Assembly: GCA_020137815.1 (NCBI GenBank)
Contig: CM035351.1
Location: 3,373,409 to 3,437,408 of the forward strand
Direction: 5' to 3'
From: Hormiphora californensis
Taxonomy: Eukaryota; Ctenophora; Tentaculata; Cydippida; Pleurobrachiidae
Length of the DNA: 64,000 nt
Below, piece after piece: positions 40,028 through 50,328 of the stretch. Both the position numbers and the translations under genes were made by a program. The notes beneath the pieces are model-generated. The model worked only from the letters and a program-made list of their open reading frames with translations. It made no database searches and had not been told where the DNA came from. The first letter of the stretch is position 1. The number at the start of each line of letters is the position of its first letter.

Positions 40028-41034
40028 AGTCGTTGCTGCAGCTCTCTCCCTCTGCTTGTGGCAAGAGAGTGGTTAGCCGATAATTCCTTGTACATTAGCC
40101 TCAAAACAGCAACATGATGCATGTACAGGTATCATGATCACCTATAACTGGTGATGGTATTATAGCACTGATGTAAAACTATACAGAATGAGAGCAAGAA
40201 TTAGATAGGGAATGAAATCCAAAAATGCTTGGTTTGACCAATAATTAAACCAGTGACCTCATTCAAGAGAGAGACATGCTCGAAGCTATACTACTAAGCT
40301 ACCAAATTGGTAACCAATCTCCACTGGTGTAACTATTCCATAACATTCTCCTATAGGTCTACACGGAGGGGCAGTTTCCCTTTAGCGGGCACAGCAACGA
40401 GGAGGTACAGACAATGTTGGGGGATGGACTGAAACTACATGTACCCCCACACTGCACAGAGGTAAGCACACTTCTAGGCCGGAATAAGTTGACTGCAGAC
40501 CCAGTCTTTCGGCTCTCACGCCGGGCCGAAGGCCGAATGGACAGCATGAGGTGCGTAGCATGTCAAGGAATATGGGGATGTAAATGACTGTCCAACGGAT
40601 AATGTTGATTAATTGTGTGTCTGTTTCAGGATGTAAGCGTGTTGATGCAGTCTTGCTGGGAAAGTGACCCACACAAACGCCTCTCTTTCGCCCAGATCAA
40701 GGAACGCCTCTTCCACATGCTAAAACGTAACAAAATTAACTCTTAACTAAGTTCATGTGTTAGTCTCATCTTGAACTAGTTGATAGTTTTCTAATGTCCT
40801 ATGTCCTCCTCCTGATTACTCCTTGTCGCCAATTGCTCAGACCGGAACTGACCGACCCTCATTCTTATGTTTGATGTTTCAGGTAACTCGGCACGAATGA
40901 CATGTACGAGCTCTACAGAAGACGTCTCTTGTTCCTCCTCCTACTCCTCTAGAAACATACCGTCATCCACCCAGGCCAGCAACCAGTACATTTCGGGATC
41001 CTTTGCAGCTCGGTCAAATAATACTTGGGTGTAA
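30924..41034 (+). CDS. Receptor tyrosine kinase with unrecognised ectodomain
   Basis: Single-pass receptor kinase. Exons: 30924-30972, 31090-31202, 31391-31451, 31548-31745, 31824-31909, 32733-32771, 34124-34310, 34517-34955, 35070-35368, 35431-35463, 35825-36096, 36199-36357, 36446-36554, 36934-37052, 37275-37370, 37860-38018, 40357-40461, 40630-40726 and 40883-41034; phases agree and give 923 residues. Signal peptide [15 protein letters not shown]; ectodomain of about 500 residues, Cys-poor, with many N-glycosylation sites and no domain I recognise; transmembrane segment from about residue 535 ([20 protein letters not shown]). Kinase: [15 protein letters not shown], αC Glu in [26 protein letters not shown], activation-loop [27 protein letters not shown]. 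All catalytic residues are present, and AARN marks a tyrosine kinase. Which RTK class is not clear. If the donor at 40727 is not used, the protein ends after LKRNKINS at 40746. Confidence 0.93.
31920..32598. mobile_element. TTAA fold-back element, long palindrome (679 bp)
   Basis: Starts TTAAAGTAAGAGTGGCGC and ends with its mirror image. The two halves (about 31920-32240 and 32275-32598) are almost perfect reverse complements with a short spacer around TGGGTGGCGCGCACAAAC, so the RNA or single strand could fold into one long hairpin. TTAA lies at both ends. It starts ten bases after the donor of kinase exon 5. The 163-residue frame across it is exon 4 read through into intron and element. Confidence 0.85.
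33377..33488. repeat. AGAGAT hexamer microsatellite
   Basis: About 18 uninterrupted units in an intron of the tyrosine kinase gene. Open frames encoding Ser-Ile or Ser-Leu repeats on the other strand are artefacts. Confidence 0.97.
33886..33952. repeat. Perfect 33-bp palindrome with 1-bp spacer
   Basis: CCTGCCAGGAGCAACAAACG and on to TAAATCGG, one A, then the exact reverse complement. It sits between two copies of TTGCAGCCAGGTCTTT (33779 and 33970 regions), in the kinase intron before exon 34124-34310. Confidence 0.95.
34031..34097. repeat. Dispersed hairpin repeat, copy 2
   Basis: Reverse-complement copy of the unit at 23389-23456, ending 26 bases before the acceptor of the kinase exon at 34124. 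Confidence 0.7.
34387..34498 (-). mobile_element. tRNA-derived SINE, copy 1
   Basis: On the minus strand the head reads GTAGCTTAGTGGTATAGC (A box) and GGTTCAATTCCCGG (B box) at tRNA-like spacing, followed by a tail ending in TTGCTCAGGTCTCATT. The would-be anticodon stem does not pair, so it is not a working tRNA gene. Copy 2 is at 40186-40312. It ends about 18 bases before the acceptor of kinase exon 34517-34955. Confidence 0.72.
36798..36915. repeat. 18-bp minisatellite in a kinase intron
   Basis: About 6.5 units of GAGTTACCATAGCAACAT, nearly exact, ending some 18 bases before the acceptor of the exon at 36934. Confidence 0.95.
37340..37504. repeat. Tandem repeat that includes a splice donor
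   Basis: The last 31 bases of the catalytic-loop exon plus its donor (CTGTCTAGTTG to GTCAAG then GTAACA, 37340-37376) are followed by four degenerate copies at 37377-37410, 37411-37444, 37445-37478 and 37479-37504. Copies 1, 3 and 4 repeat CAAG-GTAACA, so up to four equivalent donors exist; copy 2 has TTAACA instead. Use of any downstream donor would bring in an in-frame TGA. Confidence 0.9.
37767..37842. repeat. Dispersed short repeat with GGCCAATGCTCTGAC ends
   Basis: TCCGGCCAATGCTCTGACCG, a spacer, and ATAGGGTCAATGCTCTGAC. It matches the unit at 26088-26158 and lies 17 bases before the acceptor of the kinase exon at 37860. Confidence 0.6.
38535..39886 (-). mobile_element. hAT-like non-autonomous element, copy B (1,352 bp)
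   Basis: Begins CAGGAAACGACCGAACC and ends GGTCGCTTCCTG; perfect 8-base duplication GTAGACGC at 38527-38534 and 39887-39894. Inverted relative to copy A (21795-23144) and close to it in sequence over the whole length, including both GGTTC pentamer arrays. It sits in the large kinase intron between exons 37860-38018 and 40357-40461. Confidence 0.9.
39963..40025. repeat. CT microsatellite
   Basis: About 30 uninterrupted CT units in a tyrosine kinase intron. Confidence 0.97.
40186..40312 (-). mobile_element. tRNA-derived SINE, copy 2
   Basis: Minus strand GGTAGCTTAGTAGTATAGCT, then CTGGTTTAATTATTGG, and the tail shared with the copy at 34387-34498 (GAGCAAGAATTAGATAGGGA on the plus strand). More diverged than copy 1. 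It lies about 45 bases before the acceptor of kinase exon 40357. Confidence 0.65.
40630..40746 (+). CDS. Alternative short 3' end of the tyrosine kinase
   Basis: If the intron at 40727-40882 is retained, the last kinase exon runs to TAA at 40744-40746 and the protein ends LKRNKINS (879 residues). If the donor GTAACA at 40727 is used, the frame continues at 40883 as RNSARMTC and on through a Ser-rich tail with one tyrosine (NQYISGS) to TAA at 41034. Both start with Arg-Asn because the donor and acceptor flanks are alike. Confidence 0.6.
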   Translation, partial: DVSVLMQSCWESDPHKRLSFAQIKERLFHMLKRNKINS

Positions 41035-41429
41035 CAACTGCCTACACGGCAAAACTATGATTTCGACCCCCTGTACGTAAAGTGAATGCATCCAAGGGTG
41101 AAAACTGCAGTGTGAACATTATGAACTACAGTGTGTAAGCTATGATTTCAAATTGACAATTGAACCATAACGGTGGCTTGTAGTTTTGGCTTCCCCTTGC
41201 TTTTATAGGCCTTGTCCTTGTCGAAAATTGCTCACACCGGGCATGACCGAATATTTATTTCTTAGAAATGTGAGCATTTCAAACTATAGGCCTGACCGGT
41301 CATGATGAAGCATCGAAGTGAAGGACTTTTGAAACTTTACACCCCGTAAGAGCTAATCTTATATTCTTTGATTCCTCGGGTATTGAATCCATTTTGTTGC
41401 GAGAGAGTTTCTGATTTTGTGTGTGGGAT

Positions 41430-44400
41430 ATGAAGGTGCATTGTGCCTTGTTTCTGATTCTCTTAGCATCAGCTGAAGTGCTATCGTATGAAAATGAAAA
41501 CTATGAGGTAACTGTTAAATTATATTTAATCCACTCGTATCATTGTGTTTAATTGGTTATTAACGAAAGGTAAAAGTATAAAGAAGCATGTATAACTACC
41601 TTCTAATTTACTATTTCTAAACACCAGATTCTCCGGGTAAATGCAAAGGATGCTAAACAAGTGGATGAAATGCTCGGACTGGAGACCATGGAAGCAATTG
41701 AAGATGTTGTGGTCAGCAAATCGGGCACTGTTGACTTTGTTGTGAGGGAAGAGAAAGTGGAGGGAGTGAGGAAGTTGTTGAGAAACAAGTTTGGGCTAAA
41801 TATCCAGGTTTGGAAATTCTTTGCATCTAGCCTACAAACTCATAAGCTATCTATTAACACCTGTTTTTAACAGCTCCTGGGCATCGGTAATGTTAAGAAA
41901 GCATTGGAAAATGTCTCTGGAGGTGAAGACTCAGTATTTTCTTACACGGCCTACCATCGATTAGGGTATATGCTCATTCAATCCTCATTCAATTCTCCTT
42001 TAATTCATGTAACATGGTAAAACAACATTCTAAATCAGGACAATCTACAAATATCTGGAGGCGATAGCAAACCAATATCCTGATATTGTGGAACTATTTA
42101 CATTAACTGGAAAGACGTACGAAGGCAGAGAGATCAAGGTACACAAGACAAAGACGATTCTCTAACATAGTCTCACTACATTAAATCACTCTCGCCTAAC
42201 CTATAGATTATTTCAAACCGGCCCCCAAGTGAACAAGTTCACCCTCCTCCTGTGGTTTTGTAGGCTGTTAAGATATCTCGAGATGTCTCCAACTCGGATA
42301 GTAAACCCTTGCTATGGATAGACGGAGGCATTCATGCGAGAGAGTGGATATCTCCCGCAACTGTTATGTACATTATTGACGCTCTGGTGGGAAACCACGA
42401 AACAGATCTAGCTCCAAAGGTAAACAATCATACGAGATATAGTTACGAGAGAAGTAGGCACCGAAAAAAAGACAAGAAACGAAAGAATTTCTCAACAAAT
42501 AAACACCGATCGTGCTTGTTACAATTGATGAAATTAATGAATTCATTAATTAAGTTAACACCCTAAGTCTCTCTCTACGTTTTACAGATCGGACCCTTGT
42601 TGGACAAGTACCAGTTTGTAATAGCTCCCTGTATAAACCCTGACGGTTATGAATTTACCCACACCACCAAGAGGTATGAAGTAAACTGTTCATTGAACAA
42701 GGCATGTATAATTGAGAACAAGGAAGTTTCTTCATTCTCCATCCCTCTGACAAATAGAGATTACCAAAAGTCAATCATACAAGACTGAGTTTCCCTGTTC
42801 CTTCAGGTTGTGGAGAAAAACCCGTAAACCCTCAGGATGCGAGGAGGGAGAGGAAAACATTTACGGAGGGTGCTTTTCACAAAACTGTTGGGGAGTGGAC
42901 CCTAACAGGTACAGTACCTTACTGTTGTAGTAGTACCGTACTGTCAGAGCATTGACAGAATAGGTTCTCGTTAGTGGCAGTGCGCTGAATGGCACCTCTT
43001 AGAACCTAACAGCTGCCAAACAATTTAGTAAAACGGTTTAGTAAAGTACACAACGTTCAAAGTGACAAAGTAAGCCAACACTCAGAAGACACAATAAAGC
43101 TAGATGTAATGCATATAATGTAGCATGATACTACAGTCGGACCCCGATTTAACGGCACCCTCGGGGGAAAGGGTTTTGTCCGTTAAATCGGGGTGTCCGT
43201 TAAATCGGGGTAGAGCATATTTGGCCCATAAAACCCTATTTTTGTCCAAAATGTTATACTAAAACACATCTAAGTGTTCTATGCAATGTCCATGAATTGA
43301 TTACATGATCATTTCTGATTAGAAAAATAAAAATTTTTTTAATTTCAAAAAAAGTTATAAAAACTTTCTAAGGTACTACATCAACCACGTCCGAATCGTT
43401 TATCGAATCAGTGCATCTTATCGCATGTCTTGCTGCTAATTAGACGGTTCGAAACGAACCGATATGTGATACCATGCCGAATCGGGGCACTTTAAGCGGG
43501 GTGAGAAAGAATTCGAATTTAAAAATATATTTTTCTCTGAAAATTCATGGGGAGCATCGATCAAAGCATTGACAATCAATCTGTAAAATTTTGCAAAAAA
43601 AGTTATGAAAATTTTTCAAAGGTATATCAACCACGTCCGAATCGTGTTTCGAATCAGTGCATCTTATCGCACTTCCTGTCGCTAATTAGACGGTTCGAAA
43701 CGAACCGATACGTGATCCCCATGGGGCCAGTTTAACAAACGTCAAAATTGCGATTCGATGGGCCTCATGGGGATCACATATCTGTTCGTTTCAAACCGTC
43801 TAATTACCGGCAAGACATGCAATAAGATGCACCGATTCGAAACACGATTCGGACGTGGTTGATACACCTTTGAAAAATTTTCAAAAAATTTTCAAAAATT
43901 TTCAAAAAAAAACTCAAAAAATTTTGGGGGAAATTTATCCTGCCGTTAAATCGGGGTGCCGCTAAATCGGGGGCCGTTAAATCGGGGTCCGACTGTAGTA
44001 CCAGCTGCTACTGGCTAGACAAACGGGGGACGCTCGCAGGAGGCTGTTTAGAGGGGTCTAGAACGATATGTACATAACTCTTATAGTACAAAGTGTGTTT
44101 CTGTACTAGGTCAAAAACTATAGCTCAAGTCAAGCTGTAGCAAATAGCTTCCCCCTTATTTTCACTCACTTTGAGCACCCAGTAAAGCTGGTTTCCAAGT
44201 TATTTTCATTGAGTGTAACTATGCGGGAACTGGTTTTATAAGTTCTGAATGTTTCGCTTTTTGTTCAAATGTTCAATACTGTTTTTATCCTAATCATATT
44301 CATGGTATTGGTAGGAGGCCTGTACATAAAAACACGACTCAAACAGTGTACTGCTTCTGTTCTAAGAGAGATTGTAGTGGCCAAAGGTTTATTGAGGAGC

Positions 44401-45484
44401 ATGAGTAGTACTACAGCTGTATAGTAGGATGAAATACCAGCTGTATTTTATCCTACTATAGTAGTATTAGTACTACTACCTATATTGCATACTATGAGTG
44501 TGTGTTTTCAGGAACTGGGATGCTGATTGGGGAAATACATGGGGTGAGCTCCAACCCTTGTTCTCTAGTTTATCCAGGGTCAGCTCCCTTTGACCAATTG
44601 AACACTGCTGCAGTTAGAGACCAGCTTCTACAATATAAAGGGTAAGCAGAGACCAGTGTCTAACTGAACATTTGCAGTACAAAGGGTAAACTGTTTTGTA
44701 AACTAATTAAAAACTATATTTTAGGAGGATAAAGCTGTATGTGACTTACCACAGCTACTCTCAACTATTTCTCCTTCCTCTCGGGTACACGATGAAACCC
44801 CCTCCTGACCACGAACATCATACCGCTGTGGGGAAGGCAGTCGTAGCTGCCATCAAAGGTTTACTAAGGGACTGCATCGTGGGCTTTCTGGAGGCACCAG
44901 ACCCGCTCTAATGGCGCCAGACAGATCTTGGGCGTGTTTGTAGATACACGAGAAAATTTGAACACTCAGTACAACAAATTGTGGCAGCCAATAATAAGCT
45001 ATTGTTAATGAACAATTAATTAGTTAATAATAATGATAATAATATTTTAGAACGATATGGGACGGAGTACACACCAATGATTAGTGCGGGTTTGTACCCA
45101 GCAAGTGGGGACAGTGCGGACTGGGCCTATCATGCCCTCTCCATCTCGGACGCGTATACATTTGAACTACGTGACACGGGAAAACATGGCTTTGTACTGC
45201 CACCAGAACAGGTTAGTATAAGGTCCAGGACCTATTATATCCATCCATCCCTTACAGGGCTGAGACAGCCTCAACAAAGAAAAAGAAGGTCCAGGACCAA
45301 TATTCTCTCACAAGATTTTTCAGAGCGTCCTGGTCCCTGGAGCTACTACAGACTACTAGGATGTGTTCTAGGGTGTCTATAGGATATGCTCATAATTCCT
45401 GTGTTTCAGATCGTTGAGTCAGGAGGTGAAAATGTTGATGGCTTGTTGGCGCTCATTGACAACCTTGCTACAGACAATAAATAA
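41430..45484 (+). CDS. Secreted M14A metallocarboxypeptidase, zymogen form
   Basis: Removes C-terminal residues from peptides after secretion and cleavage of its propeptide. Exons: 41430-41507, 41628-41807, 41874-41965, 42039-42138, 42264-42419, 42588-42673, 42807-42908, 44512-44641, 44725-44858, 45051-45211, 45410-45484; about 430 residues. Signal peptide MKVHCALFLILLASAEVLS, then an activation peptide. Catalytic set in carboxypeptidase A numbering: HAREW (His69, Glu72), RLWRKTR (Arg127), NPDGYEF, PNRNWDA (Asn144, Arg145), TYHSYSQ (His196), GLYPASG (Tyr248), FELRDTG (Glu270). The residue at position 255 reads Ala (SADW) where A-type enzymes have Ile and B-type Asp, so specificity is uncertain. 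Exon 44512-44641 has one base too many near GGGG at 44541; without it the frame joins SSNPCSLVYPG correctly. The stop codon overlaps an AATAAA. Confidence 0.92.
43134..43995 (-). mobile_element. Pogo/Tigger-like MITE, copy 2 (862 bp)
   Basis: Same CAGTCGGACCCCGATTTAAC termini and TA flanks as copy 1 at 24550-25338, but inverted: the tandem CCGTTAAATCGGGGT words are at its left end. It lies in the carboxypeptidase intron between exons 42807-42908 and 44512-44641. Internal words (AACCACGTCCGAATCG, CTAATTAGACGGTTCGAAAC) recur several times in both orientations within each copy. Confidence 0.85.
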
Positions 45485-46738
45485 CTACAATACTACTGCG
45501 GGACTTGCCTAGCTAGACTGTGTTTTACAAATGTAAAGGAGGGTTAGAACATAACAATGCGGGACAACGTGTGAAAGGAGAAATATTGAACTCCTTATAA
45601 AGCTGTAAAAACAACAATGTATAAATCAAATTCAATTGCTAGTAGCAATCACAAATTATAGCATGCTTTTGGACTGGAAACGCCTTTATCTTCCTTCTAA
45701 TTTCATAACAAAAAATCTAAGTTTTACATGTTTTTCCTCTTACCCGGTTGGGCACGTCGAGCCCCCCCCCCCCCCCCCCCCCCCCCCCCCGTGTTCGTAC
45801 AAAAAAATCCCCTCCCCCGGACAACTTACCCAGTTCCTCGAGAATTTCCTCTCTTCAGCTGATCATTCGTTTAGCAGTAACCCTATCCATGAGGTCGTCC
45901 TGCATGGGAAAATGGTGAATGAGATGGGAAAAAAGAGAGGAAGAGGTAAGAATGGAGAGATTGATAAAAAGAGAAGAATGAGTTGGTTTCAATACCAAAC
46001 ACAACTCACCTTATAATTATTTGATCATCATTCAGTATTCACCACAGTTCATGGTTCATTTAAACCAGAATGAGGATGAGAGATTGGATTCAGGAAATCA
46101 TCTGTTAAGCTTTCTTTCTGAAACATTTTAATCAAAAACCCAACCTTTGACAAACAGGTTTGGTGAGTTTCGAGGAAAGGGGGATTGGAAGTTCCTCAAA
46201 ACTCCAATGGAACAATGACATGAAGTTCGATGAACTGTTTAACAAGCAACTCCTAAGTGTTCATATACTTACCCTGATGAATTTCTACCGCAGTATTATA
46301 ATATTGGACTCTAAAACATATACTGCTGCGGTAGAAATTGAGGTAGACTCACGATCTGCACCAAAGGAATTTCACTTGACAAATCCAGGGATTTTAGAAA
46401 CACAGTTCTCTCTTGCTCTCTTCTATCGAATGTATCTTTTATTTGTGATCACTGGTTAGCTTTTCTTTGTGTTTACTGTTTAGAACCTGTACACGCCACA
46501 CGGGGAGAGAGTTCCCTTGTCTGCCATGTCCTGCCAAAATGTGAGGGACCCACAGCCCTTTATAAGAGGGTGGGGAGGGGTTGTTGGCCCCTTATCAAGT
46601 TATCCTTCCATTACAAATTGAAAAGTAAAAAGGAGAATTGATATATGGGTTGTCTGGGCACCTTATAGTTACTGCAGTGTGGGGAATATTTGGCAATATT
46701 ATCTTCAGGATAATATTAGCGAGAGAATTAAAGATAGA
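45485..46738. other. Intergenic, no supported gene
   Basis: A poly-C run lies at about 45762-45790. Frames of 126 and 99 codons at 45636-46016 and 46160-46459 show no recognisable similarity or splice context. A small hairpin (TTCTACCGCAGTAT and its complement) lies at 46276-46340. Confidence 0.5.
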
Positions 46739-46765
46739 TGGAGAGAGAGAGAGAGAGAGATAGAT

Positions 46766-46850
<85 letters not shown>

Positions 46851-47037
46851 TCTCTCGACGCTTCCTCTAGATCGCTAGTCTCTCTCTCTTATCTGCTCCT
46901 CTATGATCTATATCGCTCTAGACGAGAGATATCTCCTCTCTCTCTCTATCTTCTCTCGTCTCTCTCTCTCTCTCTCTCTCCTCCGTCTCTCTCTATCCTC
47001 TCTTACTCTTCTCTCTCCTCTCTGCTTCTTCTCGCTC

Positions 47038-47115
<78 letters not shown>

Positions 47116-47256
47116 GCTCTTCTCTCTCTCTCCCNNNNNNNNNNNNNNNNNNNNNNNNNNNNNNNNNNNNNNNNNNNNNNNNNNNNNNNNNNNNNNNNNN
47201 NNNNNNNNNNNNNNNNNNNNNNNNNNNNNNNNNNGAGAGAGAGAGAGAGAGAGAGA
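46739..47256. repeat. GA/CT tracts around an assembly gap
   Basis: GA repeat to 46847, then imperfect CT/TC-rich sequence, then CT repeat up to the gap, and GA again after it. The imperfect middle looks like low-quality sequence of a dinucleotide repeat. Confidence 0.85.
47135..47234. other. Assembly gap, exactly 100 N
   Basis: 100 consecutive undetermined bases in the middle of a CT-to-GA transition. The round number suggests a placeholder of unknown true length. Any open frame spanning it is meaningless. Confidence 0.99.
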
Positions 47257-47704
47257 ATAGCTCCCTCCAAAATTAGGTTAACAACCCTATAACACATTCT
47301 ATATCCCTTTAAAGAGTTTTCTACCATGGACTATGGAGTTGAAGGCGTGGGTTATGACGTGGGTGTATGCTCTGGAGCCTACTCAATACATATAATTTAA
47401 CCTGCGCGCAGGAATTTATTGGGTTGCATATAATATTCTCTATCAATATATATTCTAAATTCTCATGATGATCATATTGAGGGCCCTGGATGCAGATAGT
47501 AATTTGACACCCGGCCCTGCCCTACAGAGAGTAACCACACGACCGGCTCCTTGGTATTTGGTGCCGCGTAGTATGGTATGTTGTAAATTCACTTTTGCCA
47601 ACATCCCTTCCTAGGATTCTCTTGTAATGTTTTTTGGCGTTACTCCAACAAAACACTGTACGAGGTTACCCGTTGATTAGCTTAACAAGTAAATTAAACG
47701 CCTT

Positions 47705-48535
47705 GGGGGGTGCGACATGTTAATTTTGTTAACTTTGTTAATATTAACATCGCGAAAATAGGTGATTTATTAACAAGATTAACAAAACGTTAACAAACGT
47801 TAACAAATGCCATTTATGCCATCTAAATCACCTTTAGCGCGTGTTTTTGGTATTAAACAATTGTTCTGCGAGCAAAGTTGTTCCTTCTGCACGATTTGCA
47901 CACCCCTACTACCTCTACTACGGCTTTTTCTACAGCGATTTGGTTCATTATGTAAATTTTAATAAAACTAGCAAAACTAAACCGCAATTGAAGTCAATTG
48001 ACCCTATAGGGTCCTAATCCACATTTTTCAACCCTAAAAACTAAATAAGACTCATGATTTTACCTTGAAACAAAAAATATCCCAAAAATCAATTTTCTAA
48101 AAAAACACAAGGATTTGTAGCGAAGCAAATTTTCAATCTTTGACCAAAAAATTGATTTTGGAAATATTTTCTTTCTTTTTCCAACAGAAACGTTGTGCAT
48201 CATCTTCTTTCGTCCAAAGAATCGATTATCAATGAAAAATTACGTTAAAGTGAGATTTTGTACGCTAAATTGAAATCATTGTGACTTTTGGATTTTATCG
48301 ATTTTGAGCCAAAAAACATGTATGCCGGACTTTGGTTATCGGAAGAGGCCTTGTTTGGGTATATTTGTGTTAGATAAGTCATTAAACTATAAAATTAAAC
48401 CAGTTAAAGAAGTACTCTCAACCAATAAGAACAGTCTTTTAGCATTTGTTAACTTTGTTAATTTTGTTAATTAACGTTAATTAACAAAATCGAAAAAAGA
48501 GGTGATTTATTAACAATTAACATGTCGTCCCCCCC
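47705..48535. mobile_element. Inverted-repeat element with 8-bp target duplication
   Basis: Begins GGGGGGTGCGACATGTTAA and ends TTAACATGTCGTCCCCCCC; the 8 bases AACGCCTT are present on both sides (47697-47704, 48536-48543). Sub-terminal regions are rich in GTTAAC words in both orientations. No transposase seen. The 8-base duplication fits hAT-type insertion, but the G-rich terminus differs from the 1.35-kb family. Confidence 0.75.
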
Positions 48536-48543
48536 AACGCCTT

Positions 48544-49560
48544 ATGCTTACAAGAGTTACTTGCTAAGTTTTTGTGTTGAATACTTTTCGTAATTGGTTG
48601 ATAATTAAATATTAAGTACAATCGTTTTCCCTGTTTTTCCCCTTAATTTATTATTCCTTTCCTTTTCCCTTCTCCTTCACACCCCCCCACAACGGGAGGG
48701 CCCTTTGGGGAACTTTTTTTTTCCATTTCCCTCCCTTTTATTTTCTTTATCTCTCTCCCGGGAGCGGAGGGTTACTTAAACAGTACCCAATAGCCCAATC
48801 ATTCCCGGATAGTTTTTTTAAAAATTGCCCCATCTCTCATTTCTTACTCCTCCATCTCTGGGCCCCCTTTTTAAAAAATCCTCCTCCTGACATCTTCCGG
48901 GAATTTCTTCTCTCCTATTTTTCGGGTTTGACAAGATTTAGCTGGGGGATTGTTGGGGGTAATCACTTGGTGTTAATTAACAGGCAATCAATATTGTGGC
49001 CCCTATATTTGGTGCCTTTAACAGTAACATACCCGGACACACACAGATGGGGCGCGGGATCTAGGTTCGGTACTTTATTTTACTAATCTGATGTCACCAG
49101 CTAGCTCCTATAATTTCTAGCTGACATCAGTTTATTCATCAGTCTATCTTGAATCTTTGAAAATATACTATTACGGGTCATCATACAATTTTCTTTTAGT
49201 GCGTGGGCTGAATTCTGTAAATCATCAGGGGAGACCGGGCTTATAGGGAGGAAGACTTGGCGGATCAGTGAAATCAGTGCACCGTGATTAAGAGAGAACA
49301 TGTCACACATGAACTACTAGGAGGGGGGGACCATGCTGGTATACAACTCTAGTGTAATTATACCCACTACCCAGGCCATGTGTAATTGTATGTACACAAA
49401 CTTCATTTACCCCCCTTTTAGTTTTTAAATGACCACTTTGGGGCTCCCCTTGTAGTTTTACAGCATATACTACGTTAGCCCCCCCCCCCCCGAGTTTTAC
49501 AGCTACATATAATACATAGCTACTTCATTCTGGTCATAATTGCGAAAAGGTTAGGCGTGT
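48544..49560. other. Intergenic; part looks like poor-quality sequence
   Basis: 48600-48960 is full of short homopolymer runs (TTTCC, CCCTTT, GGGG) such as appear at the ends of weak reads. No gene is supported. A hairpin with CAGCTAG words lies at 49094-49130. Confidence 0.45.
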
Positions 49561-49854
49561 GTGCGTGGGAATTCCTTCTGCTGCTATATTGTCGTCTTGA
49601 GTGTGGAGAAGTCGTGTGAGAGAGGGAGATTTAGAAAGAGAAAGAGAGGGAGGGAGGAATTTAAAAATTCTAGATATAGTTTCGTTTTATGTATTTTTGC
49701 TTCAAGCAAAAACTACATTAAACGAAACTGCATGGTTTTAGCTGGGCCACGAATTTGCAGTAGGCGACACGCGTGCCCACATTCATGTGTGTTTTACAGA
49801 AAACCATCCCCTTTTGTTTTGTGTAACTACCAGGTCCCACATCAACCTTTCTAT

Positions 49855-49891
49855 TCTCTCTATCTCTCTCTTTCTCTCTCTCTCTATCTCC

Positions 49892-49988
<97 letters not shown>

Positions 49989-50058
49989 TTTCTCTATCTT
50001 TCTCTCTCTCTCTATCTCTCTCTTTCTCTCTCTCTCTCTATCTCTCTATCTCTCTCTC

Positions 50059-50113
<55 letters not shown>

Positions 50114-50242
50114 CCAAATTCTTACTCATGTGTATCTCTCTTTCTCTTCTGCCTCATGTTGTCTACAGAGAAGGGAGAGATGAAGTAACAACAGTTCACT
50201 TCCTTTCTATCTCTATCTCTCTCACTCCCTCTCTCTCACACA

Positions 50243-50297
<55 letters not shown>

Positions 50298-50328
50298 CCT
50301 CTTACTCACTCTCTCTCACTCTCCCTCC
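49855..50328. repeat. CT microsatellites with TATC and poly-C interruptions
   Basis: Three long CT blocks broken by CTAT units, a C11 run at about 50058-50068 and 100 bases of unique sequence (50115-50215). The 258- and 133-codon frames here are repeat artefacts. Confidence 0.9.

Noticed and set aside
46160-46459. 99-codon frame as a small gene
   Set aside because: No similarity recognised, no signal peptide or splice context, and part of it is an imperfect hairpin.
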